Source: Gammaproteobacteria bacterium (GTDB taxonomy: Bacteria; Gemmatimonadota; Gemmatimonadetes; Longimicrobiales; Gaopeijiaceae). From it: DNA of 64,000 nucleotides. The stretch's first letter is position 1. The number at the start of each line of letters is the position of its first letter. The DNA is taken from NCBI GenBank assembly GCA_028820325.1, contig JAPPJO010000015.1:124001-188000 (forward strand), given 5' to 3'. Below are positions 1 through 8,732 of the stretch, one piece after another. Position numbers and translations under genes: made by a program. The notes beneath the pieces are model-generated. The model had not been told where the DNA came from. It worked only from the letters and a program-made list of their open reading frames with translations, and searched no databases.

Positions 1-223
1 CGGTTCGCATTATGCTGACAGACTAGTTGAAGTGTCTCCGCGATCCACGGAACGCGAGCCCTCGGGGTCAACGTTTTCCGTGGATCGGGGGTCATGCAGG
101 GTACGGGAAGGGTCGGTTGCGTCTGGCGCTTGCGTCCGGGCGCCACAGCCAGGTTCCCACCCGCGGGCGGCGGTTTCAGGCGATCACAGGTTGGTTCGCA
201 GGACAAGGACGGGAGCACCGGAT

Positions 224-2665
224 ATGAAGATCCTCAACCCTGGCGCTTTACTGGTCGGAGGCCTCCTGGTGACGGGTGCCGGAATCGGCACGAGTTCAGG
301 CCGCATCGCCACCGACGGAGAAGCTCTTCCCCCGGCGGATGCCGTGCACGCCGCGTCCGTGCCCACGGAGGAGCTGACCACCGTCGTGCGCACCTACTGC
401 CAGGTCTGCCACAACGACGCGCTGCTGACCGGCAACGTCTCGTTCGCCGAATTCACCGTCGAGGGCGCGTCCGACAATGCCCAGCTCGCGGAACGCATGA
501 TCCGCAAGCTGCGCGCAGGCATGATGCCGCCTCCGGGCATGCCGAGGCCGGAGCCCGAGGTTCTGCTTTCGCTCGTCGAGACGCTCGAGAAGAACGTGGA
601 TGACGCCTACCGGCGCCATCCCAATCCGGGTGTCCGAACCTTCCAGCGCCTCAACCGTGCCGAGTATTCGGCGGCCATCCGCGAACTGCTGGGAATCGAG
701 GTCGATGCGGGCGTCTGGCTTCCCCTCGACCAGATGAGCGAGAACTTCGACAACATCGCCGATGTCCAGGCACTCACACCAACCCACCTCGACGCCTACC
801 TGAACGCCGCCAGCGAAGTGAGCCGCCTGGCGGTCGGGAGCCCCAACGTCGATCCGACGGACGCCACCTACAACACCTCGCCCTACGGCTCCCAGCACGC
901 CTGGGAATACGTGGAGGGCGCGCCCTACGGCACCCGCGGCGGCATCGTGGTCACTCACGACTTCCCGGCCGACGGCGAGTACATCCTCACCCCGGTGATC
1001 GAGGGTGGGCGCAGCGCCCGCTACGAGAACGTGGACATCTCCATCGACGGCGAGCCCATCGCCCTCCTGGCGGCCGGCCCCTTCCCGCGCGGAGGCGCCG
1101 ACTTCCGCGGCGGCTCGCCCATCAAGACCAACCCGACCTTCATCCGCGCCGGACAGCGCAGCGTGTCCGCCGCGTTCGTCCGCCGCATCGACGGTCCCTA
1201 CGACGACCTCATCAAGCCGCCGGAGTGGTCCCTGGCCGGCGGAGCCGGGGGAAGCCCGGGACAGACCACCCTGCCGCACCTGAAGAGCCTCATCATCAGC
1301 GGCCCCTACAACGTCACCAGCGTTTCCGAGACAGAGGCGCGCCGCCGCATCTTCAGCTGTCGGCCCACAACCCCCGAGGGAGAGCGCCCGTGCGCCGCGC
1401 AGATCATCGACCAGATCGGAAGCGCCGCCTACAGGCGTCCCCTGGACGAGCGCGACATGGCCGGGCTGATGGCGTTCTACGACGACGGCGCCGGTGACTC
1501 GGGCTTCGAGACGGGGGTGCGCCGGGCGCTCCAGGCGATCCTCGCGAGCCCCCACTTCATCTTCCGCATCGAAACGCAGCCGGAGGACATCAAGGCGGGC
1601 GAGCGCTACGAAATCAGCGACCTCGCTCTGGCGACCCGCATGGCCGCGTTCCTCTGGGGCACCCAGCCCGACGCCGAGCTGATCGACCTCGCCGAGCGCG
1701 GAAGGCTCCAGAACGACAGGGAACTGGAGAGACAAACCCGGCGGATGCTGGCCGATCCCAGGGCCGAGGCGCTCGGACCGCGCTTTGCGGCCCAGTGGTT
1801 CCGGCTGCAGGACCTCGACAAGGTGCACCCGGACTCCTACTGGTTCCCGAACTACAGCCAGCAGCTGGCCGACGCGATGCGCACCGAGACCGAGATGTTC
1901 TTCAACAGCCTCGTGCGCGACGACCGCAGCGTTCTCGACCTGTACACCGCCGATTACACCTACTTGAATGAGCGGCTGGCCAGGCACTACGGCATTCCGG
2001 GCGTGCTCGGCGACGAGTTCCGCCGTGTGCAGTACCCGGACAGCCGCCGCGGCGGCGTCATGGGACAGGGATCCATCCTGGTGCTGACGTCGATGGGTAC
2101 GCGCACCTCTCCCGTGCTACGCGGGAAGTGGGTGATGGAGGTGCTGCTGGGGACACCGCCGCCACCACCGCCACCCGACGTTCCGGCGCTCGAGGAAACC
2201 GAGGGAGCCACGGACGGACGCTTCCTGACCACGCGGGAGCGCATGGAGATCCACCGGGCCAATCCGACCTGCCACGCCTGCCATCAGTTCATGGATCCGA
2301 TCGGGCTCGCACTCGACAACTTCGACGTGACCGGGAAGTGGCGCATCCGCGAGAACAACATGGCGCTCGACACCCGCGGCAACCTCTACGACGGTACGCC
2401 GTTGACTGCGCCCGAAGACCTCAGGGACGCGCTGATGCAGCGGCCCATCCCGCTGGTGCGCACCTTCACCACGAACCTACTGGCGTATGCGTTGGGGCGG
2501 CGCGTAGAATACCACGATCAGCCCACCGTGCGCGCGATCGCGCGGGAAGGCGAAGAGAACGACTACCGCATCTCCTCCTTCATCACCAGCGTGATCCAGA
2601 GCGATCCGTTCCGGATGAGGATGGCGGACGTGGTGGCCGAAGAAGAGATGGAGAGCGAACGCTAA
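224..2665 (+). CDS. DUF1592-type exported c-haem protein, cassette 1
   Basis: Member of the DUF1587/DUF1592/DUF1588/DUF1585 group; the biochemical role of this family is not established. The ATG at 224 gives 813 residues with a hydrophobic export segment (about 5-22) and has GGGAG nine bases upstream. The frame is open back to 32, but those extra residues look unlike a coding N-terminus. CQVCH (C59, C62, H63) is a haem c site near the N-terminus. CHACH (C683, C686, H687) is a second one in the DUF1588 part, following the family's proline run near residue 645. First gene of a three-gene unit with the DUF1552 gene 71 bp downstream. The 223 bp before it hold no feature I can name. Family call is firm; an electron-transfer role in the periplasm is inferred from the haem motifs. 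Confidence 0.9.
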   Translation: MKILNPGALLVGGLLVTGAGIGTSSGRIATDGEALPPADAVHAASVPTEELTTVVRTYCQVCHNDALLTGNVSFAEFTVEGASDNAQLAERMIRKLRAGMMPPPGMPRPEPEVLLSLVETLEKNVDDAYRRHPNPGVRTFQRLNRAEYSAAIRELLGIEVDAGVWLPLDQMSENFDNIADVQALTPTHLDAYLNAASEVSRLAVGSPNVDPTDATYNTSPYGSQHAWEYVEGAPYGTRGGIVVTHDFPADGEYILTPVIEGGRSARYENVDISIDGEPIALLAAGPFPRGGADFRGGSPIKTNPTFIRAGQRSVSAAFVRRIDGPYDDLIKPPEWSLAGGAGGSPGQTTLPHLKSLIISGPYNVTSVSETEARRRIFSCRPTTPEGERPCAAQIIDQIGSAAYRRPLDERDMAGLMAFYDDGAGDSGFETGVRRALQAILASPHFIFRIETQPEDIKAGERYEISDLALATRMAAFLWGTQPDAELIDLAERGRLQNDRELERQTRRMLADPRAEALGPRFAAQWFRLQDLDKVHPDSYWFPNYSQQLADAMRTETEMFFNSLVRDDRSVLDLYTADYTYLNERLARHYGIPGVLGDEFRRVQYPDSRRGGVMGQGSILVLTSMGTRTSPVLRGKWVMEVLLGTPPPPPPPDVPALEETEGATDGRFLTTRERMEIHRANPTCHACHQFMDPIGLALDNFDVTGKWRIRENNMALDTRGNLYDGTPLTAPEDLRDALMQRPIPLVRTFTTNLLAYALGRRVEYHDQPTVRAIAREGEENDYRISSFITSVIQSDPFRMRMADVVAEEEMESER

Positions 2666-2736
2666 CAGAAGCGCCTTCCCGACGGATCGGCGCATGATGG
2701 AAACCGGGTCGTATTACCTGCTTCAGGAGAGTTGAA

Positions 2737-4167
2737 ATGCAATTCATCACCGGCAAGCACATCGCCCGCCGCACCTTCCTGCGGGGGATGGGCGCAACAG
2801 TGGCACTTCCGCTGCTCGACTCCATGCTCCCCGCGGCGAACCCGTGGGCGGCTCGGAAGCTGGCGGAAGGGAAAACGCGTCTCCTCGCGATCGAGGTGGT
2901 ACACGGAGCTGCCGGCAGCGTCGAATGGGGCGCCAAGCAATTCCTCTGGGAGCCGGAGAAGACCGGGCGCGACTTCGAGCTCGCAGCCCAGAGTGCGCTG
3001 ACTCCGCTCGAGGAATGGCGCCGCTATATGACCATCGTCAGCAACACCGACGTACGCATGGCGGAGGCCTTCACGGGCCCCGAGATCGGCGGTGACCACT
3101 TCCGCTCCAGCGCCACCTTCCTGACGCAGGCGCATCCGAAGCAGACCCAGAGTTCCGACCTCTACGTCGGCACCTCGCTCGACCAGATGTTCGCCGAGCG
3201 CTTCGGACAGGAGACGCCGCTCCCCTCCATGCAGCTCTGCATCGAGGATCTCGACCAGGCCGGCGGCTGCACGTACAACTACTCGTGCGCCTACACCGAC
3301 TCGATCAGCTGGGCCGCGCCCAACGAGCCGCTGCCGATGATCCGCGATCCGCGCACTGCCTTCGATCTGCTCTTCGGTGCCGGCGGCACCCCGGAGGAGC
3401 GCCAGGCGCGCCGGCGCGAGAACGCGAGCATCCTCGACTGGATCGTGGGCGAGGTGGCCCATCTGAGGCGCGAGCTGGGCGCCACCGACCGCCGGCGCAT
3501 GGACCAGTATCTGGACAACGTGCGCGAGATCGAGCGCCGCATTCAGATGGTCGAGGCTCAGAACTCGAGCGGAGAGCAGCGTGAGCTGCCAGAGGCGCCC
3601 GCGGGCGTGCCGGACTCCTTCACCGAGCACATGCAGATGATGTTCGACCTGCAGGTGCTCGCGCTGCAGTCCGACATGACGCGCGTCTTCTCCTTCAAGA
3701 CAGGCCGCGACGCCTCCAACCGGATCTATCCGGAGAGCGGCACCGACAGCCCGTTCCACCCGACCTCGCACCACGGCAACAACGAGGAGACCATCCTCGA
3801 CTTCAACACCATCAACCGGTTCTACGTTGGCCTGCTGCCGTACCTCCTGGAGAAGCTGCACAACAGCCAGGACGGCGACTCGAGCCTGCTCGACCAAACC
3901 ATGATCATCTACGGGTCGCCCATGGGAGACCCGAACATCCACAACCACCGCCGGTGCCCGCTGTTGCTGCTGGGCGGCGCGAACGGCCAGCTCGCGGGCA
4001 ACATGCACCTGAAGGCGCCGGATGGAACCCCGATGGCCAACGTCTTCCTGAACGTCATGCACAAGCTCGGCTTCGACGAAATGTCCAGCTTCGGCGACAG
4101 CACGGGCGAGTTCAACGTGCCGAGTTCGGTGTTGACCGCGGTCGAAGAGGCAAGTCAGTCACGCTAA
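2737..4167 (+). CDS. DUF1552 family protein with Tat signal, cassette 1
   Basis: 476-residue DUF1552 protein, function unknown. The N-terminus has a twin-arginine motif RRTFLRG (residues 11-17) followed by a hydrophobic stretch, so folded export to the periplasm is likely. AGGAGA lies 6 bases before the ATG at 2737. Family features include a GGDHFRSSATFLTQAH block, a QLCIE stretch and a GSPMGDPNIHNHRR block near the C-terminus. DUF1552 genes commonly sit beside DUF1592 genes in Planctomycetota and related phyla, and here the pairing holds three times. The next gene (ankyrin) starts 16 bp after the stop, so the three genes are probably co-transcribed. Near identity of length and motifs with the copies at 18179 and 24041 marks them as paralogues. 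Confidence 0.9.
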   Translation: MQFITGKHIARRTFLRGMGATVALPLLDSMLPAANPWAARKLAEGKTRLLAIEVVHGAAGSVEWGAKQFLWEPEKTGRDFELAAQSALTPLEEWRRYMTIVSNTDVRMAEAFTGPEIGGDHFRSSATFLTQAHPKQTQSSDLYVGTSLDQMFAERFGQETPLPSMQLCIEDLDQAGGCTYNYSCAYTDSISWAAPNEPLPMIRDPRTAFDLLFGAGGTPEERQARRRENASILDWIVGEVAHLRRELGATDRRRMDQYLDNVREIERRIQMVEAQNSSGEQRELPEAPAGVPDSFTEHMQMMFDLQVLALQSDMTRVFSFKTGRDASNRIYPESGTDSPFHPTSHHGNNEETILDFNTINRFYVGLLPYLLEKLHNSQDGDSSLLDQTMIIYGSPMGDPNIHNHRRCPLLLLGGANGQLAGNMHLKAPDGTPMANVFLNVMHKLGFDEMSSFGDSTGEFNVPSSVLTAVEEASQSR

Positions 4168-4183
4168 GCCGGGGACGGTCAGC

Positions 4184-5977
4184 ATGAAGAAGAGATTGCA
4201 CGTAAACGCGCTGGCGGCGCTCGCCGTCAGCATGCTGCTCACATCCGCGGACGCGTCGGATTCGCCGTTGGCGGACGCCGCCATGAAGGGCGATGCGACG
4301 GCGGTGCGAACCCTGTTGGCGAGCGGGGCGGACGTCAACGCTGCGCGCGGTGACGGCATGACCGCCCTGCACTGGGCGGCCGAGACCGGCAACGCCGAGA
4401 TCACGGAGATTCTGGTGAGTGCGGGGGCGATCCTCGAGGTCACCACCCGTCTGGGCGCCTATACGCCTCTCCATGTAGCCGGCAGGAAAGGAGCGGCCGG
4501 GGTCATTCGCGTGCTGCTGGACGCCGGCGCGGACCCGCGCACAGTGGCGGCCACGGGCTCCACGCCCCTCCACCTGGTGGCGGGTGCGGGCAGTGCCCTG
4601 GGCGCGCAGCATCTGGTGGACGCGGGCGCAGAGGTCAACGCGAGGGCGGGCGATGCCCAGCAGACGCCCCTGATGTTCGCGGCGGCCGCCGACCGTGCGG
4701 ATGTCGTGACGCTTCTCGTGGCGAGAGGGGCGGACCCGAACGTCACGACCACGCTCATGGAAGCCGCGACTCGCAGCGAAGTGGACAACTACGCGAGCGA
4801 ACGCATGCAGGAAGTGCTCGACGCCTTCAAGGGTGACAGCAACGAGCTGCCGACGCCGGCTCAGATCCAGGCCGCCCTGGAGGTCGCGCGCGCCGTCCAG
4901 CGCGCCGGCGTGGTCCCCGAGGAGGAAGAAGAGGAGGATGAGGACGACCCAAGGGCCTTCTTCCGCCAACCCCCCGACCAGAAGTGGGGCAGCCTGACCG
5001 CGCTGCACCACGCGGCACGGGAAGGTGCCATTGATGCGGCCATGGCGCTGCTCGACGGCGGCGCCGACATCGACTTCGTCACCGAGGCCGACAACACCAG
5101 CCCGCTTACGATGGCTGTCATCAACGGACGTTTCGACCTGGCGATGAAGCTGCTGGAACGTGGTGCGAATCCCAACCTGGCCACGGTCGACGGCGTTGCG
5201 CCGCTTTACGCCACCTTCAACGTCCAGTGGTCGCCGCGGTCACGCTACCCGCAGCCGCGGGCGCATGAGCAGCAAGAGACGGTCTACCTCGACCTCGCAA
5301 TGGCGCTGCTCGAAGCCGGTGCGGAAGTGGACTTCCAAGTGACGAAGAACTTCTGGTACTTCACGTACAGCGGGTGCGGCAACGGCAACTGCGGGCTAGA
5401 GAACCAGGACGGCGTGACACCCTTCTGGCGCGCCTCCCGGGCTCTCGACCTTGACGGCATGAAACTGTTGCGCTCCTGGGGTGCGGACTGGAACATCGCC
5501 ACCGTCAAGCAGCCCGAGCGCCGCCGGGGCCGCAACCCGCGCACCGGCGACACCGAGGATGAGGAACAGGTCGATCCTTCAGGTCTGCCGCCGGTCCCGG
5601 TGGGAGGCCCGGCCGTGTACCCCATTCACGCCGCCTCGGGCGTCGGCTACGGCCAGGGCTTCGCCGGCAACGCCCACACCCACATCCCCGGAAACTGGAT
5701 CGCCGCGGTCGAGTACCTCCTCGAACTCGGGGCCGACATCAACCAGCGGGACGCCAACGGCTACACCCCGCTGCACCACGCGGCCGCGCGCGGAGACACC
5801 GAGATGATCCAGTGGCTGGTGGATCGGGGCGCCGACGTCATGGTGGTGAGCCGCCGGGGTCAGACCACGGTCGACATGGCCAACGGTCCGGTCTCGCGCG
5901 TGACCCCGTACCCGGAGGCAATCGCGCTGTTGGAGAGCATGGGCGCGATCAACAACCACAACTGCATCTCCTGCTAG
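4184..5977 (+). CDS. secreted ankyrin-repeat protein with C-terminal CxxC tail, cassette 1
   Basis: 597 residues. A signal peptide (about 1-25, basic MKKR start then a hydrophobic core) is followed by two blocks of ankyrin repeats, seen as repeated GADVN and TALHWAAE-type signatures, separated by an acidic linker rich in Glu and Asp (about 243-253). A conserved non-ankyrin segment, YPIHAASGVGYGQGF, precedes the last repeats. The protein ends with NCISC directly before the stop, a CxxC tail kept in both paralogues. Closely follows DUF1552 (16 bp). Export suggests a scaffold or adaptor role in the periplasm rather than a cytoplasmic or host-directed one; the actual partner is unknown. A hairpin terminator follows at 6027. 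Confidence 0.88.
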   Translation: MKKRLHVNALAALAVSMLLTSADASDSPLADAAMKGDATAVRTLLASGADVNAARGDGMTALHWAAETGNAEITEILVSAGAILEVTTRLGAYTPLHVAGRKGAAGVIRVLLDAGADPRTVAATGSTPLHLVAGAGSALGAQHLVDAGAEVNARAGDAQQTPLMFAAAADRADVVTLLVARGADPNVTTTLMEAATRSEVDNYASERMQEVLDAFKGDSNELPTPAQIQAALEVARAVQRAGVVPEEEEEEDEDDPRAFFRQPPDQKWGSLTALHHAAREGAIDAAMALLDGGADIDFVTEADNTSPLTMAVINGRFDLAMKLLERGANPNLATVDGVAPLYATFNVQWSPRSRYPQPRAHEQQETVYLDLAMALLEAGAEVDFQVTKNFWYFTYSGCGNGNCGLENQDGVTPFWRASRALDLDGMKLLRSWGADWNIATVKQPERRRGRNPRTGDTEDEEQVDPSGLPPVPVGGPAVYPIHAASGVGYGQGFAGNAHTHIPGNWIAAVEYLLELGADINQRDANGYTPLHHAAARGDTEMIQWLVDRGADVMVVSRRGQTTVDMANGPVSRVTPYPEAIALLESMGAINNHNCISC

Positions 5978-6026
5978 GAGAAGCGTAGAAGCGATCTTCG
6001 CGCCCCCTGGGGGCCGGAGCAGCGAA

Positions 6027-6058
6027 AACGCCCGCCACGGTTTTTCGTGGCGGGCGTT
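6027..6058 (+). terminator. intrinsic-type hairpin after cassette 1
   Basis: A perfect 13-bp inverted repeat (aacgcccgccacg and its complement) closes a loop of gttttt and lies 50 bp after the ankyrin stop codon. The downstream run on the plus strand is only TTGTTCT, so it is a weak intrinsic terminator on that strand. It also sits just beyond the stop of the convergent minus-strand gene ending at 6174, where the trailing bases are TTTTCG, so it may serve both directions. Confidence 0.7.
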
Positions 6059-6173
6059 GTTCTGTGTGCGTGGCATCCGGTGCTGCCAAGCCGGTCTCAG
6101 ACGCCAAAGTGTTCTCAGACGCTGCCAAGCGGTCTCAGGGCGGTGGCATCATCCCGCGAGCGTAGCTCTCGCC

Positions 6174-6725
6174 TCAGCCCCCACCACCTCTCAGGGTCGT
6201 AACCTCGATCAGCCCGTTGGGGAACCCGGTTCCCCATCGCATAGTGGCGTCGGCGGCGCTGTGGAAGCGAACCGACTGGACCTGGTCGGGGCGTAGCGAA
6301 TCCAGTATCCCCCAGTCCTGCGGGGCTCCCCCATCCAGGACAACGGGCACCCTGCGGTCGCCGCCGAATTCGATGCTGGGCGCGCCGCGCACGTTCATCC
6401 AGCGGGGCCGCAGCTGACGGATCGCGTCGGCGAGCATCATGGTGGCGTAGGGCGCGAGTTCCTCGGCCACGATCACACTCGGGTCGCGCCGGACGTTGCG
6501 GTCGCAAAGGTGGTCGAGTTCCTCCGCCGAGAGGACGCTGGCCTCCGCCGCGCCCGGCGCGTCGGCCACGGGACCGCCGTCGGCGCACAACTGCGCCAGT
6601 TGGTCGCCCGTGAGAGTCTCGCGCAGCTGACGCACGGCCGGAGTGTCGCCGGCGGTGCTGACGCACGCCTGGCCAAGCATGAGGAGCGCCACCGCCATCA
6701 CGAGTTTCATTCCGGTTCGTCTCAT
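6174..6725 (-). CDS. stand-alone TonB-receptor plug-like lipoprotein
   Basis: 183 residues from the ATG at 6725, which has GGAGG eight bases upstream; a longer frame begins at 6743 but lacks such a site. The N-terminus is a lipoprotein-type signal (hydrophobic core then LGQAC). The C-terminal half resembles a plug domain: a predicted variable-strand region, VPVVLDGG, then residues ending RWGTGFPNGLIEVTT, which matches the end of TonB-dependent receptor plugs. No beta-barrel follows, so this is not a transporter by itself. It may be an outer-membrane-associated adaptor. Monocistronic as far as I can see, with the cytochrome c' gene about 170 bp upstream on the same strand. Confidence 0.65.
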   Translation of the reverse strand: MRRTGMKLVMAVALLMLGQACVSTAGDTPAVRQLRETLTGDQLAQLCADGGPVADAPGAAEASVLSAEELDHLCDRNVRRDPSVIVAEELAPYATMMLADAIRQLRPRWMNVRGAPSIEFGGDRRVPVVLDGGAPQDWGILDSLRPDQVQSVRFHSAADATMRWGTGFPNGLIEVTTLRGGGG

Positions 6726-6897
6726 CGTGCTTGCCTCCGTCAAGGGTTCAGGTACATGGGTCCATCAACCGCGAGATGCGCGCGAGAACACAAGCCCCAT
6801 GCGGCCGCCAGGGCGGGCGCGCCGCTTCTCCTACTACCGATGCGCCCGTGTCAGAGGTCCGCGCACACCCGAGCTGTCGAGCCGGTTGCCGAGGGGG

Positions 6898-7368
6898 CTA
6901 CCCCGTGGGGCGCGCCCGGAACGGCCGATGGCAGCCGCCGCAAGTGCGGCCCAGGCCGGCAGCCGCGTCGCCGACGGCGGTCATGTCGCCCGCACGCGCC
7001 GCTTCCGCCAGCGCCCCGGCAGCGCTCTGGAAGGCCGAGAGAGCTTCGCCGAAGCCTGCGGCGTCCTCCCAGATGTCCGGCAGCGCGCGCGAGCCTTCGC
7101 CATGGGATCCGTCGGGGAAGATGTCCGAGGCCATCACCGACAACTGCTGCAGAGAGAGCGCGTGCCCGAGTACATGAGCCTCATGGGGCACGTCCTCGTT
7201 CAGGATGGCGGTGAGGGCGCCCCGGTGCGCGTTCAGGCTGCCCATGATGGTCTGGCGGTACTCCATTGCCGGAGTGGGATCCTGTGCCGCCGCCCAGGTG
7301 GGTGCGAGTGCAGCGATGATGCAGGCGGTGAGAGCGGTGCGGGTAACGACTTGATGCGAGCGGGCCAC
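6898..7368 (-). CDS. cytochrome c' family protein
   Basis: 156 residues from a GTG at 7368; a strong GGAGGAGG lies about seven bases upstream and decides the start. A signal peptide ends near AAAQ (about residue 28). The body is alpha-helical and Ala-rich as in four-helix cytochromes c', and the haem site CGGCH (C143, C146, H147) is near the C-terminus, which is typical of class II cytochromes c. Likely periplasmic, binding NO or CO or carrying electrons; the exact role cannot be read from sequence. Confidence 0.8.
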   Translation of the reverse strand: MARSHQVVTRTALTACIIAALAPTWAAAQDPTPAMEYRQTIMGSLNAHRGALTAILNEDVPHEAHVLGHALSLQQLSVMASDIFPDGSHGEGSRALPDIWEDAAGFGEALSAFQSAAGALAEAARAGDMTAVGDAAAGLGRTCGGCHRPFRARPTG

Positions 7369-7664
7369 GGCGTTTCCTCCTCCCCGAGAATGAAGCCCGG
7401 CGGCACCCGTGAAGCGACCATCCGAGCGGGTTCTACTGCAATTGCTACGAACCCCTAGATAGATCGCCCGTGGCGGCAGCGCAAGGGAGGGTGACGACGA
7501 AAAACGGAGACACTATAGGCGGGCGTCGGCGGGCGCGGGAACGGGGTGTCGGGGCCCGCGAAGCGTGACGACAGCGCAATCGGACGGGCCCGGGGTTGGC
7601 GATGGTGCAGCCGCCCCCTCCGGCCCGCCCTGTCAGAGGCTGCGCGGGTGTCGGTCGGTCCGGG

Positions 7665-8369
7665 CTATCGGTCCATGTCCGACGCCTCATCGGTCGCCGG
7701 CATGCTTCCGTCCAGGTATCCGCCGAAGGTGTCGTCGAATGCTCCGGGGAAGAACTCGCCGGTCACGATCGAAGCCCGGGTGGGGTCTCCGTCCACCACC
7801 ACGATGTTGAGGGGCGTGCCCCATTTGCGCGGATCGAGGAGCGCCTTGCGCATGCGGAAGTGGGCGGTCGTGACGCGCACCAGGTCTTCATTGTCGGGGT
7901 CGGGATTGGGGCTCCCCAGGATGACCGGATACTCGATGCCGAACTCGTCTACGTACTCGTCCACCACGTCGGGGTGCGAGTATTCGCTGCGCCCGATGAT
8001 CATCAGACCGTCGTCTCCATGCACGCCGTACTTGGCCACCAGGTCGGGGGCCTCGTACCGGCAGTTGGCGCACCACTCGGCGAAGTAGGTCAGCAGGGTG
8101 ACCCGGTTGCCGCGCACCACTTCCTCAAGGTCGATCTCGCCTCCGTCCCTCGAGGTGCCGGAGAAGTCACGGCGGAGAACTTCCCAGGGCACCAGCCTGT
8201 CACCGCCCGCGCCGGCTACCTCTGCGGTCAGGTCGATGGCGACCACCGGGGAATATTCGTGCGGGTGGGGCGCCGCCGCTTCCTCCACGGGAGCAGGCGG
8301 GTTCATCACCAGCCAGCCGCCGCCAGCTAGTACGAGCAGCGCTACCGCTGAAACGATCCATCTCGTCAT
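7665..8369 (-). CDS. membrane-anchored thioredoxin-like protein
   Basis: 234 residues; one N-terminal transmembrane segment (about 5-22) followed by a Pro/Ala/His linker and a thioredoxin-fold domain with active site WCANC (C100, C103). The later WGTPLNIVVV stretch supplies the cis-proline-type element of TlpA/AhpC-like folds. GGAGGAAGG seven bases before the ATG supports the start. A periplasmic disulphide reductase or thiol peroxidase role is plausible, for instance in cytochrome maturation given the haem proteins around it, but that is inference. The roughly 300 bp between its stop and the cytochrome c' gene contain no feature I can support. Confidence 0.8.
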   Translation of the reverse strand: MTRWIVSAVALLVLAGGGWLVMNPPAPVEEAAAPHPHEYSPVVAIDLTAEVAGAGGDRLVPWEVLRRDFSGTSRDGGEIDLEEVVRGNRVTLLTYFAEWCANCRYEAPDLVAKYGVHGDDGLMIIGRSEYSHPDVVDEYVDEFGIEYPVILGSPNPDPDNEDLVRVTTAHFRMRKALLDPRKWGTPLNIVVVDGDPTRASIVTGEFFPGAFDDTFGGYLDGSMPATDEASDMDR

Positions 8370-8423
8370 CGGAACCTTCCTCCATCAGGGGATTGCCTGA
8401 AACCGTTCTCGGCGAAGGGGAAA

Positions 8424-8457
8424 CAAAAACGCCCGCCAGCCGGGTCGCTGGTCGGGC
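8424..8457 (-). terminator. terminator-like hairpin with T-run in the thioredoxin gene leader
   Basis: On the minus strand the bases 8457-8431 form a GC-rich stem (gcccgaccagc with gctggcgggc, one bulged base) and are followed immediately by GTTTTTGTTT. That is a classical intrinsic terminator shape. It lies 55 bp before the start codon of the minus-strand gene at 8369, so it would act either as an attenuator in that gene's leader or as the end of a small RNA. Confidence 0.55.
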
Positions 8458-8524
8458 CTCCGAGCATCCTCTGGCGATTCGTGAGGGAGCTACATGGGTC
8501 GGCCCGCCCGACCCCGGATCGGGG

Positions 8525-8594
8525 CGCAACATGGACACGAGCAGACCTCGACCACGGACTGCTGCCCGCCGTGACGGCGGGTGTCTCCGTTGTG
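8525..8594. ncRNA. candidate structured RNA element (three-way junction)
   Basis: By eye the 70 bases fold into an outer stem (six pairs, a 3x3 internal loop, then five pairs gacac/gtgtc) enclosing two hairpins: one with an AGCAG/CTGCT stem and one with a seven-pair cccgccg/cggcggg stem and a three-base loop. The strand cannot be decided. On the minus strand it would be followed by the terminator at 8457-8424. It matches no RNA family that I recognise. Confidence 0.3.
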
Positions 8595-8732
8595 GCTCCG
8601 GATTGCGTACATTGCGAACCGGGGGTTGTCAGGGGGAATCTTCAGCCAACCTCGCAAACCCAAAATGAACCTGAACCGGGGATCGCGCAACGGCGGTTTC
8701 CGGAGTGCCGGGCGCCCGAACACGGGGACACC

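Larger units (their letters stand above)
8370..8732. other. divergent intergenic region with RNA-like folds
   Basis: This 360-bp stretch separates the divergently transcribed thioredoxin-like gene and TonB receptor gene. It contains a foldable three-way junction at about 8525-8594 and a terminator-like hairpin at 8431-8457 (both listed separately). A plus-strand frame is open through most of it, but it has no signal peptide or family motif, so I treat it as non-coding. Promoters for both genes should lie here; I could not pick them out. Confidence 0.5.

Noticed and set aside
2150..2180. C/G-rich microsatellite at the proline run.
   Set aside because: The seven-proline stretch is a conserved feature of DUF1588 domains and is present in all three paralogues at the same place.
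4184..5977. Ankyrin proteins as host-directed effectors of a symbiont.
   Set aside because: Each has an export leader and is locked into a cassette with periplasmic haem and Tat proteins; nothing here supports delivery to a host cell.
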